Positions 55,278 to 63,255 of a DNA stretch of 64,000 nt are shown piece by piece. Source of the stretch: Lachnospiraceae bacterium. GTDB taxonomy: Bacteria > Bacillota > Clostridia > Lachnospirales > Lachnospiraceae. How positions within the stretch are numbered: the first letter of the stretch is position 1; each line of letters opens with the position of its first letter. The position numbers and the translations under genes are program-made. Under the pieces are notes generated by a model, which was not told the DNA's origin, ran no database searches, and was given only the letters and a program-made list of their open reading frames with translations. The stretch lies in contig CAJTCY010000006.1 of NCBI GenBank assembly GCA_910575075.1, forward strand, positions 62,001 through 126,000. The letters are read 5' to 3'.

Positions 55278-56094
55278 AAAAAACTTGCCGCAGCATGTCC
55301 CGATATGCAGTGAATCGTGCAGAAGTAAGGAAATTTTAGATCTGGCAGTATCCATGGGAGAAGAATTACTAAAAAATGGGGCGGAAATATATCGTGTGCA
55401 GGAGACAGTTGAGCATGTGATGAAGGCATATGGTGCCGAAGATTTTAATGTTTTTGTACTGACAAACGGTATTTTTGCCACAATTCATGAGAACCGGGAA
55501 GATGCCGGAAGCATAGTGAGAAATGTGCCGATCGGTACGGTGAATTTGGAAAAAATAGCAGTTATTAATCAGATGTCCAGAGAAATTTGTCAGGGTACCT
55601 GCAGCATTTGCCAGGCGAAAAAGCAGTTAGAGCAGTGCAGGAAAACTTCTGTTATGCCGAAAAGGCTGCTGATTCCTGCCTGTGGGATCGGAAGCGCGGG
55701 TTTTTGTTATCTGCTGGGCGGACATCCATTTGACAGTCTGTTTTCCTTTTTTCTGGGGATGCTGCTGCAATGGTTTTTGTTAGCGGCAGAGGAGCGGCAC
55801 GTCTCAAAATTTCTGACAGATATTCTTGGAAGCGCCATGGTAACCATTGGAGGGCTGGTACTCTATGTACTGGGGCTTCATATTCAGTTTGACCGTGTAA
55901 TTATCGGCGGCATAATTCTTTTAATGCCAGGGGTGGCCCTGGTTACTGCCATCCGCGATTTATTTAACGGAGATTATCTGTCTGGCGGTATACGACTGAT
56001 GGATGCCCTGCTCACTGGAATGAGCATTGCCATTGGAGTCGGTGCTGCCATTAAGGCGTTTCAATTGCTGGGAGGAGGAATGCTGCCGTTATGA
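55264..56094 (+). CDS. ThrE-family exporter, N-terminal-type subunit (DUF1212)
   Basis: 276 residues. A soluble domain with LAVSMGEELLKNGAEIYRVQETV and VFVLTNGIFATI is followed by five membrane segments (~137-270) including GLHIQFDRVIIGGIILLMPG. This is the PF06738 half of threonine/serine exporters. It overlaps the previous gene by 14 bases and the next by four, so the two ThrE halves form a split exporter. Confidence 0.9.
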   Translation: MSKNKKNLPQHVPICSESCRSKEILDLAVSMGEELLKNGAEIYRVQETVEHVMKAYGAEDFNVFVLTNGIFATIHENREDAGSIVRNVPIGTVNLEKIAVINQMSREICQGTCSICQAKKQLEQCRKTSVMPKRLLIPACGIGSAGFCYLLGGHPFDSLFSFFLGMLLQWFLLAAEERHVSKFLTDILGSAMVTIGGLVLYVLGLHIQFDRVIIGGIILLMPGVALVTAIRDLFNGDYLSGGIRLMDALLTGMSIAIGVGAAIKAFQLLGGGMLPL

Positions 56095-56561
56095 TGATTG
56101 AGATAATAGTTGCCATGGTTTCTGTTCTTGCGTTCGGAGTATCATTTCATATCCCTAAATCAGAATATTTGTACTGTGCCCTCAATGGAGGAATCGGCTG
56201 GGCGGTATACCGGCTCTGCCTGAACTGCAGTTTTGGTCCCACAGCTTCTGCATTGTGGGCGACTTTGGTTTTGACATTGGCAGCCAGGGTGTTGTCGGCG
56301 GTTCGGAAAATGCCCAGTACAGTATTTCTTATTGCAGGGATATTCAGCCTGGTGCCTGGTTCGGGAATTTATTATACTTCCTATTATCTGATTAGAAATG
56401 AATTGTCTCAGGGATCAGCGAAAGGAATTGAAACTTTTAAGATCGCAGGAGCAATTGTGCTGGGAATAATTTTTGGTCTGGCTCTGCCTCAGAATTGGTT
56501 TAACTATTTAGGAAGGATTACGGAGAGAAGACAAAAGAAACAAGAAGAAGAGAAGAACTGA
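56091..56561 (+). CDS. ThrE-family exporter, C-terminal-type subunit (ThrE_2)
   Basis: 156 residues, about four or five membrane segments: VSFHIPKSEYLYCALNGGIGW, MPSTVFLIAGIFSLVPGSGIYY and a final AGAIVLGIIFGLALP. This is PF12821, the second half of the split exporter. It ends the relQ operon, followed by a terminator. Confidence 0.9.
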   Translation: MMIEIIVAMVSVLAFGVSFHIPKSEYLYCALNGGIGWAVYRLCLNCSFGPTASALWATLVLTLAARVLSAVRKMPSTVFLIAGIFSLVPGSGIYYTSYYLIRNELSQGSAKGIETFKIAGAIVLGIIFGLALPQNWFNYLGRITERRQKKQEEEKN

Positions 56562-56613
56562 TTTACGGTAAAAAAGAAATTTTATTAGAATTTGGATTTG
56601 CTATGAGAGTGCT

Positions 56614-56660
56614 AAAAGCCCTGTAATCTCGATTAAATGAGAGATTTCGGGCTTATTTTT
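56614..56660 (+). terminator. Terminator of the relQ operon
   Basis: AAGCCC pairs with GGGCTT around an inner AATCTC/GAGATT stem, and ATTTTTCTTT follows. Confidence 0.85.
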
Positions 56661-56720
56661 CTTTCATAGGAAAGAAAAATAACAATTATGCACACGAAAG
56701 GAATTTTGTCAGACGTTTTT

Positions 56721-56756
56721 GCCCGCCGCAAGCGAAAAAACTCGCTTGCGGCGGGC
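56721..56756. repeat. GC-rich perfect hairpin
   Basis: GCCCGCCGCAAGCG (56721-56734) and CGCTTGCGGCGGGC (56743-56756) are perfect 14-bp inverted copies around an 8-base loop. It sits between the convergent ThrE and GH13 genes, has T5 before and A5 after on the plus strand, and is much richer in GC than its surroundings. It may be a terminator of the minus-strand gene or a REP-like element. Confidence 0.5.
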
Positions 56757-56824
56757 GTCCAAAAATGATAGCTGTGTTCAGGGACTTATTAAATTGCAGG
56801 ATCAGCAGATACTGCTTTTGCCAC

Positions 56825-58135
56825 TTATTTCTCACATTTCCAGAAATAAGCGCTGTAGGCGGGAAGTTCGCTTCCTCCGCCGAAATCATGGTCTTTTCCT
56901 GTGATCAGGTCAACTGCCATGCCGCACCCGGCATCAAAATGCGCAGTGTATGGTTCACTGTCAGCATTGATGGCAACCAAAACCCGCTCATTTTCACTTT
57001 TCCGCTCGAAAATACACTGTTTATTGGTCAGTACTACAGAACGGAAAGTACCATAATTTAAAGCTTCAGAAGATTTCTTTGCAGCGGTGAGCCTGGAAAT
57101 CCACTCGGTTAATTCTGTCCAATCTGGAGCTTCAAAGCTGGGGCGCAGGGAAGGATCTCCGTTAGATTTGTCACCTTTTACCCCCCATTCACTGCCATAG
57201 TATACACAGGGGATGCCAGGCATTCCAAAGCAAAGAGCATAAATCAGAGGAAGATGTTCAGGAGTGCCGAGAATAGAAGCAATTCTGGAAACATCATGGT
57301 TATCCACGAAGCTCAGCAAATGTTTTCCACGGTACAAGGTCCAGTTTTCCGGGCCGAACTGCCGCAGCAGCGAATGGATAATCTCAAACATATTCATGGA
57401 ATTAAAGCTGGAATGCAGACCCTTATAACATTCATAATTAGTAGCAGAGTGCAGCATACTGTCGTTCATTAACTGGTTATAGTCGCCGTGCAGCATTTCT
57501 CCTACCAAGAAAAAATCTTTTTTCAGGCTGTCACAGTGACTGCGCAGCCGCCGCACAAAATCGTGGTCCAGACAGTAGGCGACATCCAGTCTCAGGCCGT
57601 CAATATCCCACTCATTTACCCAGAAAGAAACGCTTTCTAAGAGATATTGAATGACTTCTTCATTGCGCAGGTTTAATTTCACCAGGTCATAATTGCCCTC
57701 CCATCCTTCATACCAGAGTCCGTCATTGTAACCAGAATTTCCATGGAAATCAATATGGAACCAGTCACGGTAACGGGACTGTTCCCGGTTTTGCAATACA
57801 TCCTGAAATGCAAAGAATCCTCTGCCAGCGTGGTTGAACACACCGTCTAATACCACACGAATACCTGCTTCGTGCAGTGCGCCGCAGATTTCCTTGAAAT
57901 CATCGTTATCTCCCAGACGCGTGTCAATTTTCCGGTAATCTCTGGCATTGTAACCATGAGTGTCTGATTCAAAGAGGGGAGAAAAATAGACAGCGTTAAC
58001 GCCCAGCTTTTCCAGATGAGGAATCCAATCCTTCACTTTGGTGATACGTTTTGCAGGAATTCCGTCGTTTTCAAAGGGAGCGCCGCAGAATCCCAGAGGA
58101 TAGATTTGATAAAAAACACTTTCGTAAGCCCACAT
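56825..58135 (-). CDS. Cytoplasmic GH13 alpha-amylase family enzyme
   Basis: 436 residues without signal peptide. The GH13 regions are in order: DGVFNH (97-102), GLRLDVAY with nucleophile Asp184, LVGEM with acid/base Glu213, FVDNHD with Asp281. YQIYPLGFCGAP at the N-terminus and a short beta domain at the C-terminus fit small intracellular maltodextrin- or glucan-degrading enzymes. No transporter or other sugar gene lies beside it. Specificity cannot be read. Confidence 0.92.
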   Translation of the reverse strand: MWAYESVFYQIYPLGFCGAPFENDGIPAKRITKVKDWIPHLEKLGVNAVYFSPLFESDTHGYNARDYRKIDTRLGDNDDFKEICGALHEAGIRVVLDGVFNHAGRGFFAFQDVLQNREQSRYRDWFHIDFHGNSGYNDGLWYEGWEGNYDLVKLNLRNEEVIQYLLESVSFWVNEWDIDGLRLDVAYCLDHDFVRRLRSHCDSLKKDFFLVGEMLHGDYNQLMNDSMLHSATNYECYKGLHSSFNSMNMFEIIHSLLRQFGPENWTLYRGKHLLSFVDNHDVSRIASILGTPEHLPLIYALCFGMPGIPCVYYGSEWGVKGDKSNGDPSLRPSFEAPDWTELTEWISRLTAAKKSSEALNYGTFRSVVLTNKQCIFERKSENERVLVAINADSEPYTAHFDAGCGMAVDLITGKDHDFGGGSELPAYSAYFWKCEK

Positions 58136-58531
58136 AGTTCAATAAATCCTTTCTACAATTAATTTTTTTGAAAAAATAAAACGAAATCATTCAGATAATG
58201 TTATTATAGTTGTAAACTACTTAGATAGCAATGACAAAAAGCAACAAAGTTTGAAAGGAAAAGGAAAAAAGAATTGATATAAAGACCATGCTGATCTTCG
58301 GGAAGAACTGCGCCAGATCAGTGAGGAATCATTTTTTTCTGGCTGGAATTGCTTTGTGCTTTTGGAAGAGAGATGAGATTTGATAAAAAAGACGCTTTGT
58401 GCTATGATTAAAGAAATTTATAAAAATGATTGTGATATATCACACCACATAAAATTAAAAAGCATAGCTGAGTGTATAGGATCTCAGTTTAACTAATAAA
58501 TATGTTTTTAGTTTGAAGGGCACCGATAGGG
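58136..58531. other. Intergenic region with a short coding relic and a palindrome
   Basis: Bases 58278-58376 read YKDHADLREELRQISEES and on to VLLEER before TGA. This has the look of a real protein end, but there is no start or ribosome site, so it is probably the tail of a lost gene. At 58431-58444 TGTGATATATCACA is a perfect 14-bp palindrome, a possible operator for the kinase gene. No other feature is seen. Confidence 0.4.
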
Positions 58532-61162
58532 ATGGAAGGTTTGGATTTTAGGGAAAAGATTCGAGTACCACAGGAATGGAGAGCGGAAATGAAAAGAAAG
58601 CAAAATAGAAGCAGAAAGGACAGAGGGATTCCTCTGCTTGTTTCTATTATATTAGTTTTTTGTATGTTGGGAACTGCCGTATTTGCTGTATCTAGGAAAA
58701 TAGAGATAGAGATGTCTGAGTCTGCAATTCAAAATCTTAGTGAAAGCCTGGATTTGATAAAATGCACCATAGAGGCTATTTTAAAAAATGAGGCGGATTT
58801 TCAGAAGCTGGTAGCCCAGAAAGTTGCGGTGGCGGAAAATCCGGAAGAATATATTCTTGATTATGAGAAGAATCAGACAATGGTGAAAATATCTCTGATT
58901 TTAAAAGGAAAGACGGAAGGAATTTCGAATACAGGAGAGGTATTTTCTGAAAAAGAACTGGATTTTTCAGCAGGCGGGACAGTTGACGGGCTTCCGGTTT
59001 CCCAGTCTTATGTCAATTATATGGGAACCTGGGCGTATACCATGAAGTGCCCTGTGATAAGAGATGGAACTGAGATAGCGACGCTGTATATTGAATATAT
59101 TTACGACTATCTTGACCAGTCCCTGCCAGACGGTTTTTATAATAAACAGGCAACGCTTTATATTATGGATACCATAAGTGAGAAGCTTGTTCTTAAGCCC
59201 AAAGGAATGGGACAGCGGAGCGCCGGACATTTAAACCTGAAAGATTTTTATCACGCCAATGATATTGATGACGCCGAGCTGCGGAGAGAAGTTGATAAAT
59301 GCATGAAAATTGGAGAAGATATCTTATTTTATCATGATATCCGTAAACAGGAATCCCTGAATTATATGTGGGCGGTGAATGGCGGTACTATCTATTTGAT
59401 TGGGTATGTACCGATAGACGCGATTCTTAAGGAGGGAAAAAGCGTAAACCAAAATATTCTTATTGTCGTGACTGTGATGCTGGTAGCCTTTTTCCTGTGC
59501 TGTCTGATCTATTATTTTAATCAGAGGCAGCAGATCAAAATCCGGAAGGAACGGGAAAAGGAAAGAGAGCTGCACAACAAGCAGCTTGCAGAAGCATTAC
59601 AGGCAGCGCAGCTTGCCAGTAACTCAAAGACGATGTTTCTTTCCAATATGTCACATGATATTCGCACGCCGATGAACGCGGTTCTGGGCTTTACCGCGCT
59701 GCTTGCCATGGATGCGGAAAATCCGGTTAAGGTCAGGGAATATACCAAGAAAATTACGGCGTCCGGACAGCATCTTTTGAGCCTTATCAATGATGTCCTG
59801 GACGTGTCTAAGATTGAAAGCGGAAAAGTTGTCCTGAACGTAGAGGAATTTACGTTAAATGATTTGGTATCTTCCGTGGACGCCATTATCCGTCCTATGG
59901 CAGACGGCAGAAACCAGGATTTTCATGTGGAAGTGACGGGAATTAAACATGAATACCTGCTGGGGGATGAGACCAGAATCAACCAGATACTGATCAATCT
60001 GCTCTCAAATGCAGTAAAATATACGCAGGAGGGGGGCAATATCTGGTTCCGTATGGTAGGACTGAAACAGCGTTCCAGCCAGTATGAACATATTCGGATT
60101 GAAGTAGAAGACGATGGTTATGGAATGACGCCAGAATATTTGGAGACTATTTTTGATGCATTTACCAGGGCAGAGAACAGTACAACCAATAAAGTGCAGG
60201 GTACCGGGCTCGGTATGGCGATTACGAAAAATATCGTAGAGCTTATGGGCGGAACCATAGATGTTTCTAGTGAAGTGGACAAAGGAAGTATTTTTAAGGT
60301 TGAACTGGAGCTGCGCGTACCGGAAGGACAGACAGATAAGCGTTTTTGGAAAGAGCATGGAATTTCACGGATTCTTGTGATAGAGGAAGAGAAAGAAACA
60401 TGTGAAAATATCCAGATGCTTATGAAAGACACAGAGATTCTTACAGAAATGGTTTTGAGTCTGGAAGAAGCAGAAAAAATATTAAAAGAACATGGCAGGG
60501 AAATCTATAATCTCATTATTATGGATTGGAATATAGCGGAACAGGGAGGCATTGCGGCAGCAAAAAAGATAAGGAAAATTATGTCTGATAAAATGCCCAT
60601 TTTCTTTTTGGCATCCTATGAGGAAGAGGGCATAGAAGAGGCTTCTGAGCTGGAGTATACGGCAATTCTTACAAAACCATTCTTTGTATCTGCATTAAAG
60701 GAAAAAATTTCAGAACTGCAGGACAGTAAAGAGGAAAAGACAGTAATTGAAAAAGAAATCTGCAGCAGTCTGGAAGGCCTGCATTTTCTGGCGGCTGAGG
60801 ATAATGAGATTAATGCAGAAATTTTAACGCAAATCCTGGAAATGGAAGGAGCAGACTGTGAGGTTGCAGAAAATGGAAAAATAGCAGTGGAACGTTTTGA
60901 ACGGTCTGAGGAAGGAGAGTTTGACGCAATTTTAATGGATGTCCAAATGCCGGTGATGAACGGCTATGACGCCACAAAGGCGATTCGGTCATTAAAGCGC
61001 AGTGACGCAGGAAAAATACCAATCATAGCGATGACGGCGAATGCATTTGCCGAAGATGAAAAAGAAGCGCTGGCGGCAGGCATGGATGTGCACATGGCAA
61101 AACCTATTGACATAGAGTTGTTAAAGAAAACCATAGGCAATTGTGTTCAGAGAAAGGAATAA
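58532..61162 (+). CDS. Hybrid sensor histidine kinase with two receiver domains
   Basis: 876 residues (an ATG at 58589 is an alternative start). Two membrane segments (~33-53 and ~307-329) enclose an extracytoplasmic sensor domain of ~250 residues. Then come HisKA with MSHDIRTPMN (His375), an ATPase domain with INLLSNAVKYT, DDGYGM and GTGLGMAI, a first receiver (~610-725) with IIMDWNI (Asp665) but Glu-rich first acidic pocket (VIEEEKE), and a complete second receiver (AAEDNEIN, LMDVQMPVMNGY with Asp803, TANA, KPI). There is no output domain. Its stop is two bases before the solute-binding protein gene. Confidence 0.93.
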   Translation: MEGLDFREKIRVPQEWRAEMKRKQNRSRKDRGIPLLVSIILVFCMLGTAVFAVSRKIEIEMSESAIQNLSESLDLIKCTIEAILKNEADFQKLVAQKVAVAENPEEYILDYEKNQTMVKISLILKGKTEGISNTGEVFSEKELDFSAGGTVDGLPVSQSYVNYMGTWAYTMKCPVIRDGTEIATLYIEYIYDYLDQSLPDGFYNKQATLYIMDTISEKLVLKPKGMGQRSAGHLNLKDFYHANDIDDAELRREVDKCMKIGEDILFYHDIRKQESLNYMWAVNGGTIYLIGYVPIDAILKEGKSVNQNILIVVTVMLVAFFLCCLIYYFNQRQQIKIRKEREKERELHNKQLAEALQAAQLASNSKTMFLSNMSHDIRTPMNAVLGFTALLAMDAENPVKVREYTKKITASGQHLLSLINDVLDVSKIESGKVVLNVEEFTLNDLVSSVDAIIRPMADGRNQDFHVEVTGIKHEYLLGDETRINQILINLLSNAVKYTQEGGNIWFRMVGLKQRSSQYEHIRIEVEDDGYGMTPEYLETIFDAFTRAENSTTNKVQGTGLGMAITKNIVELMGGTIDVSSEVDKGSIFKVELELRVPEGQTDKRFWKEHGISRILVIEEEKETCENIQMLMKDTEILTEMVLSLEEAEKILKEHGREIYNLIIMDWNIAEQGGIAAAKKIRKIMSDKMPIFFLASYEEEGIEEASELEYTAILTKPFFVSALKEKISELQDSKEEKTVIEKEICSSLEGLHFLAAEDNEINAEILTQILEMEGADCEVAENGKIAVERFERSEEGEFDAILMDVQMPVMNGYDATKAIRSLKRSDAGKIPIIAMTANAFAEDEKEALAAGMDVHMAKPIDIELLKKTIGNCVQRKE

Positions 61163-61164
61163 GA

Positions 61165-62487
61165 ATGATACAAATACAAGCAAACAGTCTCAAAAAAATG
61201 GCCGCAGCCTGTCTGGCAGGAATAGCGGCAGTTATGTTGGCAGCATGTGGAAACAGTCCCAATATGGGGAAAAATCTGTTGAAATCAGAAGAAGAAAAAG
61301 GGCGGGTTGTGAATTTGTTCAGTCCAATGGAAAAGACGGATCCAGATGCTGAAAACGTAGCAAGAAGTGCATTTGACCAGACAGTGCTTATGGCAGAAGA
61401 AAAACTGGGAGTGGAAGTGGCGTACCGGACATATACGGCGGAAAATCATCTGGATAAAACATATGATGACGTGATACTGGAACGGGTAAATAATAATATG
61501 GATGATTTGTATCTGCTGAATCCAGACAGCATTCAGATTCTGGGGAAAGAAGGAAGGCTTGCAGATTTATCAGATCTCGCTTGTGTGCAAAATCTGCGGA
61601 AGATAGTGAAGACAGCAAATACCGTAGATGGAAAATTAGTGGCAATTCCTCAGGAAGTTGCTGCGTATGGTCTGTTTGTCAATAAAGATATGTTTGATAT
61701 GTATAAACTGAAATTGCCAGAAACGCCCGAGGAATTTTTGGAGTGCTGTAAAGTATTCAAAGAAAATGGCATTGAGACGCCGATTGGCGCGAACCGCTGG
61801 TGGCTGGAAACTTTTGTATTTGCTCAGGCGTATGCAGATTTGTATAATGGAGGAGATACAGAGGCTGAAATTGCCAGGCTTAACAGCGGAGAAAGTAAAT
61901 ACAGTGATTATATGCGCCCTGGGTTTGAATTTCTTCAGCAATTGATAGACAAAGGGTATGTGGATGCCAAAAAGGCTTATGTCAGCGAGGCCATTGAAGG
62001 GGAAGGACCTGATTTTCTGGCACAGAAGACCCCGATAGTTATGGCGTATTGGGGAGCGGCAAATACGGAAACGGCTTATGGAAAACCTGATTTTAACCTT
62101 CAGGTTATTGGATTTCCCAGCAGCCGGGGACAGATGCCGGTGGTTCCTATTACGGGATTGGGGGTTGGCGCTGACGCAGAGCATTTACAGGATTCAAAGG
62201 ATTTGCTGGAGTTTATAACTTCTGATGAGGCGCTGGAGGTATATACTCAGACGAATAAGGTCATTTCGTCTTCAAAAAATGTTAAGGTGGACTGTATTCC
62301 GGCTTTAAAGCCTTTGAATGATAAGATTGAAGAGAATGTTTACGTCCTGGCCTCCAATGCTGGGATGGATGTGGAGCAATGGGGCAATACCTGTCTGATT
62401 GTGAGAAAACTGCTGAGCGGTTCTACGGTAGATGAGTGTATGGCAGAATTTGACCGGCTGCAGGAAGAATCACTGAAAAAGCAGTGA
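61165..62487 (+). CDS. Extracellular solute-binding lipoprotein (family 1)
   Basis: 440 residues from ATG 61165 (AAAGGA upstream). The lipoprotein signal ends in the lipobox LAAC-GN (Cys at residue ~28). The rest has the layout of carbohydrate-type ABC substrate-binding proteins: VVNLFSPMEKTDPDAENV, the hinge-region KLVAIPQEVAAYGLFVNKDMF, and MAYWGAANTETAYG. No permease or ATPase genes adjoin. Coupling with the hybrid kinase suggests it presents a ligand to that kinase's sensor domain instead of, or besides, feeding a transporter. Confidence 0.88.
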   Translation: MIQIQANSLKKMAAACLAGIAAVMLAACGNSPNMGKNLLKSEEEKGRVVNLFSPMEKTDPDAENVARSAFDQTVLMAEEKLGVEVAYRTYTAENHLDKTYDDVILERVNNNMDDLYLLNPDSIQILGKEGRLADLSDLACVQNLRKIVKTANTVDGKLVAIPQEVAAYGLFVNKDMFDMYKLKLPETPEEFLECCKVFKENGIETPIGANRWWLETFVFAQAYADLYNGGDTEAEIARLNSGESKYSDYMRPGFEFLQQLIDKGYVDAKKAYVSEAIEGEGPDFLAQKTPIVMAYWGAANTETAYGKPDFNLQVIGFPSSRGQMPVVPITGLGVGADAEHLQDSKDLLEFITSDEALEVYTQTNKVISSSKNVKVDCIPALKPLNDKIEENVYVLASNAGMDVEQWGNTCLIVRKLLSGSTVDECMAEFDRLQEESLKKQ

Positions 62488-62611
62488 CGGGTCGGCTGCA
62501 CTCAAGAAGAGGAAAGATGCAAGCGCTGTACGTTTCCGGTTGATGAAAGGATTCATGTTAAGTAAACGGGCAGAAATGTACGGCTGCGTTGGTAGTGTTC
62601 TGGTTGTGAAA

Positions 62612-62627
62612 ATACTATAATTAGTAT
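62612..62627 (+). promoter_or_regulatory. Inverted repeat over the -10 of the XRE gene
   Basis: ATACTA and TAGTAT flank four bases, and TATAAT lies inside. It stands 23 bases before the start codon. A place for autoregulation by the XRE protein; an inference. Confidence 0.35.
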
Positions 62628-62649
62628 ATCATATTCAGGAGGTAACGCT

Positions 62650-63108
62650 ATGAGTTTAGGAAATCATTTATTTCACGCAAGGAAGAAAAACGGACTGTCC
62701 CAGGAAGAAGTTGCTGAAAAACTGGGAATCAGCAGACAGACTGTTTCAAAATGGGAGACAGATGAGACTTTGCCGGATATTTGCCAGTCAAAAAGGCTTG
62801 CAGTTCTGTATGGATTATCGCTGGATGAGCTGGTAGAATATGATATTGATATTAAAGAGATACAGGAAGCCATTGACAGTACGAGTGAGGAAGCAGCGTA
62901 TAAGATTGACTGGACAAAGGCATGGAGCAAAAAATACCCGGTCCTTGCCCGGTATCGGGAGGAGGTAGACACAGTCTGTTATGTGGAAAAACTGGAGAAG
63001 CTGTTAAGCGATTTGGAAAGAGAATATGGATATAGTGAACTGGATTCTTTTCTTGTATTGAAGGATATTCTGGCGTCTGTCTGGAAAGAGAGGAAGAAAG
63101 GTAAATAG
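62650..63108 (+). CDS. XRE family transcriptional regulator
   Basis: 152 residues. The helix-turn-helix is at residues ~7-60 (LSQEEVAEKLGISRQTVSKWE, with LPDICQSKRLAVLYGLSLDEL after it). The C-terminal part is helical and charged with no known ligand domain. AGGAGG precedes the ATG. It stands alone; the target is unknown apart from possible self-control. Confidence 0.93.
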   Translation: MSLGNHLFHARKKNGLSQEEVAEKLGISRQTVSKWETDETLPDICQSKRLAVLYGLSLDELVEYDIDIKEIQEAIDSTSEEAAYKIDWTKAWSKKYPVLARYREEVDTVCYVEKLEKLLSDLEREYGYSELDSFLVLKDILASVWKERKKGK

Positions 63109-63191
63109 GTTTACCAGTATCGTTCATCGGAATTAAGGCATCAGCTATAAGGGGCTGGTGCATGAAAGGGCATCGCAGGTTATCTTATAGC

Positions 63192-63243
63192 AGGGCTGGA
63201 GCACTAATAAATTCACTCGTTTATTAGTACCCCAGCCCTTTTG
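63192..63243. terminator. Bidirectional terminator between the XRE gene and proC
   Basis: AGGGCTGG (63192-63199) pairs with CCAGCCCT (63232-63239) around CTAATAAA/TTTATTAG. TTTT follows on the plus strand, and the hairpin lies between convergent genes. Confidence 0.85.
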
Positions 63244-63255
63244 GCTTCTATGGCA

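Noticed and set aside
58431-58444. True CRP site
   Set aside because: The spacer is 4 bases, not 6, and no CRP gene is known here; kept only as an unspecified palindrome.
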